Positions 1-10,310 are shown, numbered from the stretch's first letter. The stretch is 64,000 bases of DNA from Burkholderia lata (GCF_902499335.1 NZ_CABVQK010000002.1:310001-374000); one strand, 5' to 3'. Notes: generated from the letters alone by a model not told the origin. Numbers and translations are program-made.

Positions 1-854
1 TCAGCGGCCGTGAACAGATCAACACGCTCGGCTTCTGCGTCGGCGGCACGATGCTCGCGACCGCGCTCGCGGTGCTCGCCGCGCGCGGCGAACATCCGGC
101 TGCCTCGATGACGCTGCTCACCGCGATGCTCGACTTCACCGACACCGGCATTCTCGACGTATTCGTCGACGAGGCGCACGTGCAGATGCGCGAGCAGACC
201 ATCGGCGGCAAGAACGGCACGCAGCCGGGGCTGATGCGCGGCGTCGAGTTCGCGAACACGTTCTCGTTCCTGCGGCCGAACGACCTCGTGTGGAACTACG
301 TCGTCGACAACTACCTGAAGGGCCGCACGCCGGCGCCGTTCGACCTGCTGTACTGGAACAGCGATTCGACGAGCCTGCCGGGCCCGATGTACGCGTGGTA
401 CCTGCGCAATACCTATCTCGAGAACAAGCTGCGCGAACCGGGTGCGTTGACCGTATGCGGCGAATCGGTCGACCTGACGCTGATCGACGTGCCGACCTTC
501 ATCTACGGCTCGCGCGAGGATCACATCGTGCCGTGGCAGACGGCCTATGCGTCGACGTCGATCCTGTCGGGACCGCTGAAGTTCGTGCTCGGCGCATCAG
601 GGCACATCGCGGGCGTGATCAATCCGCCGGCGAAGAAGAAGCGCAGCTACTGGGTCAACGACAGCGACCTGCCCGAATCGGCGGACGACTGGTTCGCCGG
701 TGCAGCGGAGCAACCGGGAAGCTGGTGGACGACCTGGGTCGAATGGCTCGACCAGTACGGCGGCCGCAAGGTGGAGCCGCCCGCCCAGCCCGGTACCGCG
801 CAGTTCCCGGAGATCGAGCCGGCGCCGGGGCGTTACGTGTTGCAGCGCGATTGA
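1..854 (+). CDS. phaC: Class I poly(3-hydroxyalkanoate) polymerase, 3' part only
   Basis: Polymerises (R)-3-hydroxybutyryl-CoA into polyhydroxybutyrate at the granule surface. The 5' part lies outside the window; the open frame enters at base 3. The lipase-like box GFCVGG, with the nucleophilic Cys, is seen within the first 20 codons, and the C-terminal GASGHIAGVINPP segment carries the catalytic His. The tail GRYVLQRD is typical of class I PhaC. phaA follows after 99 bases, then phaB and phaR, the classic Burkholderia/Cupriavidus order, so it probably leads the PHB operon. Nothing odd is seen in the visible part. Confidence 0.95.
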   Translation, partial: SGREQINTLGFCVGGTMLATALAVLAARGEHPAASMTLLTAMLDFTDTGILDVFVDEAHVQMREQTIGGKNGTQPGLMRGVEFANTFSFLRPNDLVWNYVVDNYLKGRTPAPFDLLYWNSDSTSLPGPMYAWYLRNTYLENKLREPGALTVCGESVDLTLIDVPTFIYGSREDHIVPWQTAYASTSILSGPLKFVLGASGHIAGVINPPAKKKRSYWVNDSDLPESADDWFAGAAEQPGSWWTTWVEWLDQYGGRKVEPPAQPGTAQFPEIEPAPGRYVLQRD

Positions 855-953
855 CGAAAACCGGACAGCGGCGCAGGCTGTCCGGTGCACCGCAGTTTTT
901 TTAACAGGGCCGGTAGCGATGCGCCGTGTCGTGCGGGCCTGGAGGAAAGGGAA

Positions 954-2135
954 ATGACGGACGTAGTGATCGTATCGGCCGCGCGGACCGCGGTCGGCAA
1001 ATTCGGCGGTTCGCTTGCGAAGATTGCGGCGCCCGAGCTGGGCGCGACGGTGATCCGCGCGGTGCTGGAGCGTGCGGGCGTGAAGCCCGATCAGGTCAGC
1101 GAAGTGATCATGGGCCAGGTGCTGACGGCCGGTTCCGGGCAGAACCCGGCGCGGCAGTCGCTGATCAAGGCCGGGCTGCCGAGCGCAGTGCCGGGGATGA
1201 CGATCAACAAGGTGTGCGGCTCGGGCCTGAAGGCCGTGATGCTGGCGGCGAACGCGATCGTCGCGGGCGACGCGGAGATCGTGATCGCGGGCGGCCAGGA
1301 GAACATGAGCGCATCGCCGCACGTGCTGCCGGGCTCGCGCGACGGGTTCCGGATGGGCGACGCGAAGCTGGTCGACACGATGATCGTCGACGGTCTGTGG
1401 GACGTGTACAACCAGTACCACATGGGCATCACGGCGGAGAACGTCGCGAAGGAATACGGGATCACGCGCGAAGAGCAGGACGCGTTCGCGGCGCTGTCGC
1501 AGAACAAGGCGGAAGCCGCGCAGAAGGCCGGCCGCTTCAACGATGAAATCGTGCCGGTGGCGATTCCGCAACGCAAGGGCGAGCCGCTGCAGTTCGCGAC
1601 GGACGAATTCGTGCGTCACGGCGTGACGGCGGAATCGCTGGCGGGGCTGAAGCCGGCGTTCTCGAAGGACGGCTCGGTGACGGCGGCGAACGCGTCGGGG
1701 CTGAACGACGGCGCAGCGGCGGTGCTGGTGATGTCGGCGCAGAAGGCGGCGGCACTTGGCCTGACGCCGCTGGCGCGGATCAAGGCGTATGCGAACGCGG
1801 GCGTGGATCCGAGCGTGATGGGCATGGGCCCGGTGCCGGCATCGCGCCGGTGCCTGGAGCGCGCGGGCTGGACGCCGGGCGACCTGGACCTGATGGAGAT
1901 CAACGAGGCGTTCGCGGCGCAGGCGCTGGCGGTGCACAAGCAGATGGGCTGGGACACGTCGAAGGTGAACGTGAACGGCGGGGCGATCGCGATCGGCCAC
2001 CCGATCGGTGCGTCGGGCTGCCGGATCCTGGTGACGCTGCTGCACGAGATGGCCAAGCGCGATGCGAAGCGCGGGCTGGCGTCGCTGTGCATCGGCGGCG
2101 GGATGGGCGTCGCGCTCGCGGTCGAGCGTCCGTAA
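954..2135 (+). CDS. phaA: Acetyl-CoA acetyltransferase (beta-ketothiolase), PHB pathway
   Basis: Condenses two acetyl-CoA to acetoacetyl-CoA, the first step of PHB synthesis, in the cytosol. The 393-residue length is normal for thiolases. The acyl-accepting Cys is near residue 88 (VCGSGLKA), the GHPIGASG histidine motif is present, and the second Cys lies in CIGGGMG near residue 379. The ATG at 954 is preceded by GGAGGAAAGGG, a good ribosome site; the longer open frame from 885 adds only non-homologous residues. It sits between phaC and phaB. Confidence 0.96.
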   Translation: MTDVVIVSAARTAVGKFGGSLAKIAAPELGATVIRAVLERAGVKPDQVSEVIMGQVLTAGSGQNPARQSLIKAGLPSAVPGMTINKVCGSGLKAVMLAANAIVAGDAEIVIAGGQENMSASPHVLPGSRDGFRMGDAKLVDTMIVDGLWDVYNQYHMGITAENVAKEYGITREEQDAFAALSQNKAEAAQKAGRFNDEIVPVAIPQRKGEPLQFATDEFVRHGVTAESLAGLKPAFSKDGSVTAANASGLNDGAAAVLVMSAQKAAALGLTPLARIKAYANAGVDPSVMGMGPVPASRRCLERAGWTPGDLDLMEINEAFAAQALAVHKQMGWDTSKVNVNGGAIAIGHPIGASGCRILVTLLHEMAKRDAKRGLASLCIGGGMGVALAVERP

Positions 2136-2270
2136 CCGGCCGTCCATAAGCGGTCGTTCGCGACCAGCGAACCGAATCCGTGTGCCGGCCGATTGCGGCT
2201 TCGGCCGGCGTCACGTGAAGTCAGAGGGGGCCTCCGGCAGCTCTCGAAACCAAAAAATGGAGTGAGATTT

Positions 2271-3011
2271 ATGTCTCAGCGAATTGCGTACGTAACGGGC
2301 GGGATGGGCGGCATCGGCACCAGCATCTGCCAGCGCCTGTTGAAAGACGGCTTCAAGGTGGTCGCAGGTTGCGGCCCGAACTCGCCGCGCCGTGTGAAAT
2401 GGCTCGAGGACCAGAAGGCGCTCGGGTACGATTTCATCGCGTCGGAAGGCAACGTCGGCGACTGGGACTCGACCAAGGAAGCATTCGACAAGGTCAAGGC
2501 TGAAGTCGGCGAGATCGACGTGCTGGTCAACAATGCGGGCATCACGCGCGACGTCGTGTTCCGCAAGATGACGCACGAAGACTGGACGGCCGTGATCGAC
2601 ACCAACCTGACGAGCCTGTTCAACGTGACGAAGCAGGTGATCGACGGGATGGTCGAACGCGGCTGGGGCCGGATCGTCAACATTTCGTCGGTGAACGGCC
2701 AGAAGGGGCAGTTCGGCCAGACCAACTACTCGACCGCGAAGGCCGGCATCCACGGCTTCACGATGTCGCTCGCACAGGAAGTCGCGACGAAGGGCGTGAC
2801 GGTCAACACCGTGTCGCCGGGCTACATCGGCACCGACATGGTGAAGGCGATTCGCCCGGACGTGCTCGAGAAGATCGTCGCGACGATCCCGGTGCGGCGT
2901 CTCGGCGGGCCGGAGGAAATCGGTTCGATCGTCGCGTGGCTCGCGTCGAACGATTCCGGTTTCGCGACGGGCGCCGACTTCTCGCTGAACGGCGGCCTGC
3001 ACATGGGCTGA
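2271..3011 (+). CDS. phaB: Acetoacetyl-CoA reductase
   Basis: NADPH-dependent reduction of acetoacetyl-CoA to (R)-3-hydroxybutyryl-CoA, the monomer for PhaC. This 246-residue short-chain dehydrogenase shows the TGGMGGIG cofactor motif at the N-terminus, NNAG in the middle, the catalytic Ser in NISSVNG and the YSTAKAG Tyr/Lys pair. The start at 2271 matches the family N-terminus MSQRIAYVTGG; upstream residues in the same frame are unlike the family. The 135-base gap after phaA may hold its own regulation, but I see no clear promoter. Confidence 0.96.
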   Translation: MSQRIAYVTGGMGGIGTSICQRLLKDGFKVVAGCGPNSPRRVKWLEDQKALGYDFIASEGNVGDWDSTKEAFDKVKAEVGEIDVLVNNAGITRDVVFRKMTHEDWTAVIDTNLTSLFNVTKQVIDGMVERGWGRIVNISSVNGQKGQFGQTNYSTAKAGIHGFTMSLAQEVATKGVTVNTVSPGYIGTDMVKAIRPDVLEKIVATIPVRRLGGPEEIGSIVAWLASNDSGFATGADFSLNGGLHMG

Positions 3012-3130
3012 GCGTCCGCGCTGCGCGGGCCGGGTGGCCGCGCAGCCGGGCGTTTTCCGAAGGCCCCCGCCTCCCGGATTCGGGCGGCGGGGATTCGTCA
3101 CTTCCGCTACGCTGCACTCAAAGGCGTTAC

Positions 3131-3697
3131 ATGACTACTACAAAGAAGACGGCCGAACGGCTCATCAAGAAGTACCCGAACCGTCGGCTCTACGATACCG
3201 AGACAAGCACGTACATTACGCTGACCGACGTGAAGCAGCTCGTGCTCGAGCAGGAGGACTTCAAGGTCGTCGATGCGAAATCCAACGAAGACCTGACGCG
3301 CAGCATCCTCCTGCAGATCATCCTCGAAGAGGAAAGCGGCGGCGTGCCGATGTTCTCGTCGTCGATGCTGTCGCAGATCATCCGTTTCTACGGGCATGCG
3401 ATGCAGGGCATGATGGGCACGTACCTGGAAAAGAACATCCAGGCGTTCATCGACATCCAGAACAAGCTCGCGGATCAGTCGAAGAACCTGTACGAAGGCA
3501 ATGCGATGAATCCGGAAGTCTGGTCGCAGTTCATGAACATGCAGGCGCCGATGATGCAAGGGATGATGACCAGCTACATCGAGCAGTCGAAGAACATGTT
3601 CGTGCAGATGCAGGAACAGATGCAGAACCAGGCGAAGTCGATGTTCAGCACGTTCCCGTTCAAGCAGCCGGGCGCGTCGGAGCCGGAAAAGAAGTAA
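3131..3697 (+). CDS. phaR: PHB synthesis repressor PhaR
   Basis: DNA- and PHB-binding repressor that controls phasin genes and senses granule formation. The 188-residue protein opens with the PHB/PHA accumulation regulator domain (IKKYPNRRLYDTETSTYITL near residues 14-33), followed by a Met/Gln-rich helical C-terminal half with repeated MQ motifs. It lies 119 bases after phaB in the usual place, co-oriented with the operon. Confidence 0.94.
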   Translation: MTTTKKTAERLIKKYPNRRLYDTETSTYITLTDVKQLVLEQEDFKVVDAKSNEDLTRSILLQIILEEESGGVPMFSSSMLSQIIRFYGHAMQGMMGTYLEKNIQAFIDIQNKLADQSKNLYEGNAMNPEVWSQFMNMQAPMMQGMMTSYIEQSKNMFVQMQEQMQNQAKSMFSTFPFKQPGASEPEKK

Positions 3698-4111
3698 CGG
3701 TTTCGCGGCAGGCCGACCGCGGCGGGCAACCCGTCGGGCGTCGGTGCCGCGAAGCAGCGCGGTGCGGGTCGGCCGATCGTGCGTTCGGGCGCGACGATGT
3801 GCGGCCGCCGCCTGCCGGATCCTCTTGCCGACGGTCGTTCGTGACCGTCGGTACCGAATGCACGCGCCGGGTTCGGGCGGGCATGACCGTTGTCCAGTCG
3901 ATCGAGATCCAGTCACTTGCGAAGGAACATCGGGGCGCACCCCGCCCGATGGTGTGCGTTCGTGCAGGCGCGCGTACCATAGCGGCGCTGCTCGGTGACG
4001 CGTGGAAGCCGCCTTCGGCGAAGTGCGATCACAGCGCCCGGGCACGACAGGCCGTGACGGGCGATGCCGTATCGATGCAGTGCGACCAAGAAAAACCGAC
4101 TGAGAGAGAGC
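3698..4111. other. Intergenic region with a perfect hairpin
   Basis: A 414-base gap between phaR and the LprI-like gene. At 3828-3851 there is a perfect 9-bp inverted repeat (CCGACGGTC and GACCGTCGG, six-base loop). No T-run follows it, so it is not a textbook terminator. No convincing short coding frame is seen. Confidence 0.4.
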
Positions 4112-4957
4112 ATGCGTGGGATTCGAACGGCATGGGCCGGCAGGCTGGCTGGTCTTGCTTCGATGTTCATGATGGGCATTGGCGTGGCGATACCTGCCTT
4201 CGCGATCGATTGCGTCAAAGCCGTGCAGCCGATCGAGAAGCGCATCTGCGCGAGCCCCGTACTGCGCGCGGCCGACGCGCGCATGAATTCGGCGTACGTG
4301 GGTGCGCTGAAGGCCGCGCCGGACACGGCTATCCGCGACATGCTGGTGCGCAGCCAACGCCGCTGGGTCGATGCGCGCAACAACCGACTCGACGCCGATT
4401 ACGAAGGCCGCCCGCTTTCCGTCGACGAAGTGCGCAAGGCAATTGATCGGCGCACCGCCGTGCTGGCCGATCAATCGAACAAAGGGTTGATCGCGCGCGC
4501 GCAGGCCGAGCGTAAATGGCTCGCGAATTACACGGGCGGCCCGCTCACCGGTTTCGACGCAAACTGCGATTTCATTCCCGACGATGCGAGTGGCGCGCAC
4601 ATTTCCTATGCGTGCTTCGGCGCGGTCCATGTGCAGCATCGTGCGCGGGTCTGCAGCCAGAGCGAGGACTGGGCGACCGGTGCGGTTTATCAGTATCGCT
4701 CGGTGAGTGCGGCCGACGGCGGGAAGGTGCGACCGGTGGCGTTCTGCGAAGCGCAGGCGCATGCGAGTGCGTGCGACAACGGCGGAAAGCAATCGGCGTG
4801 GATGCGTGCGGGGGCGTCCGGTGACGACAACCGCGCGTCAGCGCCGGTGACCGGGTTGCCGCAACTCGATGCGGAAATGTGGCCGATCGGCGATGGAGAC
4901 GATGCTTTGTGGTTCGATCGGTGCCTGACGGCGCCGGTGTTTCCGGACATGCGGTGA
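4112..4957 (+). CDS. Secreted LprI/DUF1311-like protein
   Basis: 281 residues with an N-terminal signal peptide ending near AIPAFA. Residues about 33-90 carry the LprI-type pattern: a Cys, then E-x-x-I-C, then AADARMNSAY, and later SQRRWVDARN. LprI of Mycobacterium is a lysozyme inhibitor, but DUF1311 members are varied, so inhibition here is inference. The C-terminal half, with four further Cys, is unfamiliar to me. The start follows GAGAGAG. A terminator follows the stop. It is probably a single-gene unit in the periplasm. Confidence 0.7.
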   Translation: MRGIRTAWAGRLAGLASMFMMGIGVAIPAFAIDCVKAVQPIEKRICASPVLRAADARMNSAYVGALKAAPDTAIRDMLVRSQRRWVDARNNRLDADYEGRPLSVDEVRKAIDRRTAVLADQSNKGLIARAQAERKWLANYTGGPLTGFDANCDFIPDDASGAHISYACFGAVHVQHRARVCSQSEDWATGAVYQYRSVSAADGGKVRPVAFCEAQAHASACDNGGKQSAWMRAGASGDDNRASAPVTGLPQLDAEMWPIGDGDDALWFDRCLTAPVFPDMR

Positions 4958-4983
4958 AGTGCCGAGTCTGGTGTTTCAGCAAG

Positions 4984-5005
4984 GCCCGCCTCGGCGGGCT
5001 TTTTT
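4984..5005 (+). terminator. Rho-independent terminator
   Basis: GCCCGC stem, CTCG loop, GCGGGC, then a run of six T. It lies 27 bases after the LprI-like gene. Confidence 0.85.
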
Positions 5006-5161
5006 GTTTCGTGAGCCGGAACGACACGTGCAGCGGATCGATCGGTTGATCGTCTTGATGCCAGGCGCGAGAAGTCGAGACGATTCGCGATGACGGGTGC
5101 CAGGCAACCTCACAGCGGCGAAGAGGGGCGGACGGTATAGTCGGAATCCCGCAACTTCCGG

Positions 5162-6211
5162 ATGTTACTCATGGGAAACAACCCGCTGCGCGTCGTCGTG
5201 GTCGGCGGTGGCATCGTCGGGGCATCCATCGCATGGCACCTTGCGCGATCGGGCGCACAGGTCACGGTGCTGGAACGGCACACGGCGCCTGCAGGCGGCG
5301 CGACTCATTGGTCGTTCGGCTGGGTGGGTACCGGCAGCGCGCTTCCTTCCGAAAACCCGTCCAGGTTCTCCCGCACGCTCGAAGCACTTCCGGAGTTCGC
5401 GAGGCTCGAGCGTGAGCTGGGCCCGTTGCCGGTGACGACGCGCGGGGCACTTGTCTGGCTGGACTCAGATGTGCAGACCGCTGCCCTGATCGATGAGCAG
5501 CGTGCGGCGGGCGTGCAAATGGAAGCGTTGGGGCGTCGAGAGGTGGCCCGGATGGAGCCGCGTCTTGCTCGGCTTCCCGAGTTGATCGCGTGGGCACCGG
5601 ATGATTTCGTGGTCGAGCCGATCGACCTGACGCATCAGTTGCTGGCCGGTGCACAAGCCGCCGGCGCGCAGGTTCGATGCGGTTGCGCAGTCGAAGCGGT
5701 CGAAACGCGCAATGGGCATGCTGTCGGTGTACATACCTCGCACGGGCAGGTGCCGGCGGATGTCGTCGTCCTGGCGAACGCTGCTTCCGCGATTGCCATC
5801 GCCGCGGGCTTGGGTGTGTCGCTGCCTGTTCACGAGGAGCCGGCCGTGTTGATGCGTTTCTCGGCCGAGCCGGGTCTCATCAGCCACTTGCTCTACGGGC
5901 GGGACCTGGAGGTTCGTGTCGGCCCGTCGGGCAGCCTGCTGTCGGCCGCGGATCCACCGGAAGAGGGGGACAGCGGGCTTGCCGCTCTCGCTGCCCGTAC
6001 GGCATCGGATATTTCAGCGCTGTTTGCCGATCGGCCGACCCTCACGCCGCTCTCCGCGAAATCGGCGCTTCGGCCGATGACGAACGACGGGGCGCCGATC
6101 AACGGATTTTTGCCGGGTGTTGCCGGGGTTTATGCCGTCGTCGCGCATCCCGGCGTGATCCTGGCGCCCCAGCTTGGGCGACTGGCCGCGAGCGCGATCA
6201 TGAGCGCGTAA
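5162..6211 (+). CDS. FAD-dependent oxidoreductase, D-amino-acid/glycine oxidase type
   Basis: 349 residues. The N-terminus has the dinucleotide motif VVVVGGGIVGASIA, followed by the second conserved glycine region, and the C-terminus has the DAO-family FAD signature around RPMTNDGAPINGFLPG. The substrate is probably an amine or amino acid, but I cannot say which. An alternative ATG lies at 5171; neither start has a strong ribosome site. No partner gene is adjacent, so the pathway is unknown. Confidence 0.8.
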   Translation: MLLMGNNPLRVVVVGGGIVGASIAWHLARSGAQVTVLERHTAPAGGATHWSFGWVGTGSALPSENPSRFSRTLEALPEFARLERELGPLPVTTRGALVWLDSDVQTAALIDEQRAAGVQMEALGRREVARMEPRLARLPELIAWAPDDFVVEPIDLTHQLLAGAQAAGAQVRCGCAVEAVETRNGHAVGVHTSHGQVPADVVVLANAASAIAIAAGLGVSLPVHEEPAVLMRFSAEPGLISHLLYGRDLEVRVGPSGSLLSAADPPEEGDSGLAALAARTASDISALFADRPTLTPLSAKSALRPMTNDGAPINGFLPGVAGVYAVVAHPGVILAPQLGRLAASAIMSA

Positions 6212-6371
6212 TTCGACACTGGAGAGCGGGGCGGCGATCGACCGGATGGCGGGCGACACCGCATGCGAGCGAATGCGACAACCGTAAACGGGGACGTCCT
6301 GCCAATGTCGCGGCAGAGCACGTCGATCGTGGCTATACTCGTCGTCCTTACATTTCTGAAAGGATTCCCGT

Positions 6372-6905
6372 ATGCGCCCTCGAGTCAGCGTGTTTCTCGC
6401 CCTCAGTCTCGATGGATTCATCGCCGGTGAGAACGGTGATTTGTCATGGCTGGAGGCGTTTTCGTCGGACTCGCCGGATGAAACCGGCTATACGTCGATG
6501 ATGAACGACATCGACGTGATCGTGATGGGCCGCAACACGTACGACACGGTGATTACATTTGACCCGTGGCCCTATGCCGGCAAGCGGATGGTGGTCATGA
6601 CCCGTCGGGAACTGGCTTCGCTCCACGGCGAAGAACCATTCGACGGGGCGCTCACGACGCTGCTCGGCCAGTTGGCGGAGCAAGGCCATCGTCACGTCTA
6701 TCTGGACGGCGGCATGACGGCGCGGGAAGGCATCGCGGCCGGCGTCGTCGACAGCATCACGCTCAGCTGGGTGCCGATCGTGCTCGGGAAGGGGATTCCG
6801 CTGTTCAGCAATGACCTGCCGCAAACGCTGCTGCGGCTCGACGATACGAAGCGGTTGCCGAGCGGGTTGATGCAGGCCCGGTATGTGCCGGCCAGACAGG
6901 ATTGA
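6372..6905 (+). CDS. RibD C-terminal / dihydrofolate-reductase-like protein
   Basis: 177 residues, beginning RVSVFLALSLDGFIAGENGD, the typical opening of stand-alone RibD_C/YyaP-like reductases. Later segments (MGRNTYDTV, YLDGGMTAREGIAAG) fit the NADPH-binding fold. The physiological substrate is unknown for most members, and true trimethoprim-type DHFR activity should not be assumed. GAAAGGA about 7 bases upstream supports the ATG. Confidence 0.8.
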   Translation: MRPRVSVFLALSLDGFIAGENGDLSWLEAFSSDSPDETGYTSMMNDIDVIVMGRNTYDTVITFDPWPYAGKRMVVMTRRELASLHGEEPFDGALTTLLGQLAEQGHRHVYLDGGMTAREGIAAGVVDSITLSWVPIVLGKGIPLFSNDLPQTLLRLDDTKRLPSGLMQARYVPARQD

Positions 6906-6990
6906 CGCGGGTTGTGATGCTGACGCAGCGCCGGGGCAGGCGCTGCATGGTCATCGGTTCAGACTGGCGTAACGCGACTCTCGTCGTCCG

Positions 6991-7245
6991 TCAGTGCGCC
7001 TGATCGAAATCCTGCTCGCCGTCCGGCGGAGGAAGGTCGAGCACGAGTTTGACGGCGCTGTAGTTGGCCTTGAGCGAAAACACGCGGCCGATCACGAAAA
7101 ACGTCTGGCGAGAATTCTCGAGTTCGACGAAGTCGCCCGGTTGCGGCACGTGCGCGCCCTGGTCATACGAAAAGCTGGTGCTGGTCTGCTCGCCGATGGC
7201 TTCTGCCGCGTGTTCGGTGAATTCGATCGTGATGTGAGTGGTCAT
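6991..7245 (-). CDS. Small hypothetical protein
   Basis: 84 residues, acidic, with no signal peptide or membrane segment. The text contains HVPQPGDFVELEN and FFVIGRVFSL, suggesting a small beta-rich fold. I do not recognise a family. It is transcribed away from the downstream lectin-like gene region. It is real rather than spurious because its codon bias is normal and no better frame overlaps it. Confidence 0.6.
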   Translation of the reverse strand: MTTHITIEFTEHAAEAIGEQTSTSFSYDQGAHVPQPGDFVELENSRQTFFVIGRVFSLKANYSAVKLVLDLPPPDGEQDFDQAH

Positions 7246-7471
7246 GCGAACCCCGTAGTAGGTGGATTGAAGTGGTCAACGGGTTCGATTTTCTCACCAG
7301 ATTGCGGCGGCAGATGACATTCGAGGCGGGTTGTCGATCATGTCCTTCGGGCCGGCCGACAGCGGACTGCAGCTATCGGCCGGGCGCGTGCCTGATCCGC
7401 GATGCAGGCGCGCTTACGGCCCGTTGAACCATCCGGGACCTTGCAAACGCCCTGGCATGCGCCCGATTGCG

Positions 7472-8413
7472 TCAATTTGTTGCCGTCGATGCCTCGGGAA
7501 CGGTTTGTACCGGCCCCCAACTGCCCCCGTCGAACGTTGCATAATGAATGCTCGAGTTGTTGGCATCCTTGTAGGCCACGTACAGCTCGTCTTTGAAAAC
7601 CGCCAGGGTGACTGGTTCGCTGGTGATGGCGCCGGAAATGCCGGCGTCCGATCCCCAGCTGGCCCCATCGAATGAATTGAAATAAACCTGATTGTCGGCG
7701 CCGCCGCCTTTATGCGCCATATATAATTTTCCCTTGAATGGCGCTAATGCTACCGCTTGAGTGGTCCAGTCCCAATCGTTGATTTTCTTGGGGCTGTCCC
7801 AAGTATTTTCGTTGAGATTGTAGCGAGTGTAATAAATGCTGTTGTTGTCGACGCCTTTGAATGCAAGGTACATCTTGTCGTTGAAAACCGCCAGGGCCAC
7901 CGGCAGCGTGGTCTCGGCGCCGGCGACACCGACATATCCGCCCGAATGCCAGTTTGATCCGTCGAACGAGTAGAAGTGAATGCGGGTGTCGTTGAAGCCT
8001 TTGTGCGCCATGCACAACTTCCGGTTGTATGTCTGCAATGCGACGGGCTGGAGTGTGCTGTCACCGGGGACGGTGTGTTCCCGAGCCGGCCATTGCGTGC
8101 CATCGAACGATGCGTAGTAGACGTGGTTGTTGTCGAGGCCACCCTTGTGCGCCATGTACAGCTTGCTGTCGAATGCTGCCAGCGTAACTGCCTGGGTGGT
8201 CCAGAACGCGCCGTTCTTGACGATCGTATCCCGGGACCAGCTTTTTCCGTCGTACCACGTGAAGTGAATGTTGTTGTCGCTACCGGCGCCTTTGTGTGCC
8301 AAATACAGCGTGTCGTTGAGTACCGCCAGGGAGGGCCAATTCAGTACCTGAGCGACGCCTGAAGAAATGGCGTGATTAATGCTTTCATCAATAAGGTGGT
8401 TATGGTCACTCAT
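7472..8413 (-). CDS. Six-repeat beta-propeller, lectin-like protein
   Basis: 313 residues made almost wholly of six repeats of about 48 residues, each with the pattern L-Y-x-A-H/Y-K-G, then N-x-I-x-Y-x-x-F/Y-D-G-x-x-W. The repeats run from about residue 26 to the end. Such repeats form beta-propellers in bacterial lectins of the PLL type and in sialidase/fucose-lectin folds; sugar binding is inference. There is no signal peptide. Base composition is clearly less GC-rich than the neighbours (many ATT, AAT and TTG-type codons), a sign of transfer. GAGAGAT precedes the ATG. Confidence 0.75.
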   Translation of the reverse strand: MSDHNHLIDESINHAISSGVAQVLNWPSLAVLNDTLYLAHKGAGSDNNIHFTWYDGKSWSRDTIVKNGAFWTTQAVTLAAFDSKLYMAHKGGLDNNHVYYASFDGTQWPAREHTVPGDSTLQPVALQTYNRKLCMAHKGFNDTRIHFYSFDGSNWHSGGYVGVAGAETTLPVALAVFNDKMYLAFKGVDNNSIYYTRYNLNENTWDSPKKINDWDWTTQAVALAPFKGKLYMAHKGGGADNQVYFNSFDGASWGSDAGISGAITSEPVTLAVFKDELYVAYKDANNSSIHYATFDGGSWGPVQTVPEASTATN

Positions 8414-8945
8414 GATATCTCTCGATTGAATGTTTGTAAAATAAGGCTGGCCGATTTTTAGCGTCGGTGATATTCAAGCTTGTAACGTGAAATTTGAAAA
8501 TTCACGTGCAATAAACTTAGTCTTGCTCGTGCTGGATATCCATTACACGCGATTACGCGTTTGCGCTGTCTGGGCGTGGCGCGAATCGATGGATTTGCAG
8601 GCGTCGATCCCTTGGACTCACCAAGCGAAAGACATAACGAAGACGGCGCCGAAGCGCCGTTGCTCTCATGCAGGGGTGGGTTTCGACAACATTTGAATAT
8701 GCTCGCCACCGATCGGTGCGCAGGAGGTCGCCAAGCGCCCCTTGCTCGAGGTACCGCTGACGAGAGGCCAACAAGGTTCTGATCCTAATGAGAAACGGAC
8801 GGATCCGCCCCGTCCACGGAATCCGCCGCCGATCGGGTGCCTGTCCGATCAGGTATGCCACGGCCGCTTTCCCCCTCTCATTTTGGCTCGCCGCCCCTAA
8901 ATCGCTGTAAACTCACGCTTTTGCTGCCACGCCCCCACATTCCAG
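8414..8945. other. Long intergenic region between lectin-like gene and rimO
   Basis: 532 bases. The part nearest 8414-8560 is AT-rich and should hold the promoter of the lectin-like gene. A 7-bp GC hairpin (ACGGCGC/GCGCCGT) lies at about 8643-8660. Frames here have no recognisable protein; a decayed mobile element is possible but not shown. Confidence 0.4.
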
Positions 8946-10307
8946 ATGTCCCAATCCCCCAAAGTAGGGTTCGTATCCCTCGGGTGCCCGAAAGCGCTCG
9001 TCGACTCCGAACAGATCATCACGCAACTGCGCGCCGAAGGTTATGAAATCTCCGGCACGTACGACGGTGCCGACCTCGTCGTCGTGAACACCTGCGGCTT
9101 CATCGACGAAGCCGTGCAGGAAAGCCTCGACGCGATCGGCGAAGCGCTGACCGAGAACGGCAAGGTGATCGTCACCGGCTGTCTCGGCGCCAAGTCGAGC
9201 GCCAGCGGCTCGAACCTGATCGAGGAAGTCCACCCGAAGGTGCTCGCCGTCACCGGCCCGCACGCAGTGGGCGAAGTGATGCAGGCAGTGCATTCCCACC
9301 TGCCGAAGCCGCACGACCCGTTCACCGATCTCGTGCCCGCGGCCGGCATCAAGCTCACGCCGCGCCACTACGCGTACCTGAAGATTTCCGAAGGCTGCAA
9401 CCACCGCTGCACGTTCTGCATCATCCCGTCGATGCGCGGCGACCTCGTGTCGCGCCCGGTCGCCGAAGTGATGCTCGAAGCCGAGAATCTCTTCAAGTCG
9501 GGCGTGAAGGAACTGCTCGTGATCTCGCAGGACACGAGCGCGTACGGCGTCGACGTGAAGTACCGCACGGGCTTCTGGAACGGCAAGCCGATCAAGACGC
9601 GCATGACCGACCTGGTCGCCGCGCTCGGCGAACTCGCCGCGCAGTACGGCGCATGGGTGCGCCTGCACTACGTGTATCCGTATCCGAGCGTCGACGAAGT
9701 GATTCCGCTGATGGCCGAAGGCCCGTTCAAGGGCCACGTGCTGCCGTACCTCGACGTGCCGTTCCAGCACGCGCATCCGGAAGTGCTGAAGCGCATGAAG
9801 CGTCCGGCGAACGCCGAGAAGGTGCTCGAGCGCGTGCAGAAGTGGCGCGAGATCTGCCCGGACCTGACGATCCGCAGCACGTTCATCGCGGGCTTCCCCG
9901 GCGAGACGGAAGAGCAGTTCGAAACGCTGCTCGACTTCATCCGCGAGGCGGAACTCGATCGCGTCGGCTGCTTCGCGTATTCGCCGGTCGAAGGCGCAAC
10001 CGCGAACGAACTCGACGGCGCGTTGCCGGACGAGGTTCGCGAGGAGCGCCGCGCGCGCTTCATGGAAGTCGCCGAGGAAGTGTCGGCGAACCGCATCCAG
10101 CGCAAGGTCGGCAAGACCCTCAAGGTGCTGATCGACGAAGTCAGCGAGGAAGGCGGTATCGGCCGTACGGCCGCGGATGCGCCGGAGATCGACGGCGTCG
10201 TCTATGTCGAGCCGGCGGCGAAGGCATCGAAGCGCTACAAGGTCGGCGATTTCGTGTCCGTGAAGATCACGGGCGCCGACGGCCACGATCTGTGGGGCGA
10301 GGTGTAA
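8946..10307 (+). CDS. rimO: Ribosomal protein S12 methylthiotransferase
   Basis: Radical SAM enzyme that adds a methylthio group to an Asp of ribosomal protein S12. 453 residues, in order: UPF0004 domain ([15 protein letters not shown], then NTCGF and TGCLGA with cluster Cys), radical SAM core with C151-x3-C155-x2-C158 (CNHRCTFC), and a C-terminal TRAM domain ending at [15 protein letters not shown]. This layout separates RimO from MiaB. The next gene starts four bases after its stop. Confidence 0.97.
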   Translation: MSQSPKVGFVSLGCPKALVDSEQIITQLRAEGYEISGTYDGADLVVVNTCGFIDEAVQESLDAIGEALTENGKVIVTGCLGAKSSASGSNLIEEVHPKVLAVTGPHAVGEVMQAVHSHLPKPHDPFTDLVPAAGIKLTPRHYAYLKISEGCNHRCTFCIIPSMRGDLVSRPVAEVMLEAENLFKSGVKELLVISQDTSAYGVDVKYRTGFWNGKPIKTRMTDLVAALGELAAQYGAWVRLHYVYPYPSVDEVIPLMAEGPFKGHVLPYLDVPFQHAHPEVLKRMKRPANAEKVLERVQKWREICPDLTIRSTFIAGFPGETEEQFETLLDFIREAELDRVGCFAYSPVEGATANELDGALPDEVREERRARFMEVAEEVSANRIQRKVGKTLKVLIDEVSEEGGIGRTAADAPEIDGVVYVEPAAKASKRYKVGDFVSVKITGADGHDLWGEV

Positions 10308-10310
10308 GCG

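Noticed and set aside
597..2147. 516-codon minus-strand frame over phaA
   Set aside because: Shadow of phaA, no family motifs.
3828..3851. Terminator after phaR
   Set aside because: Good hairpin, but no T-run and 130 bases from the stop; listed only as a hairpin.
8553..8861. 102-codon minus-strand frame in the gap before rimO
   Set aside because: No ribosome site, Arg-rich, no recognisable domain; transposase remnant could not be supported.
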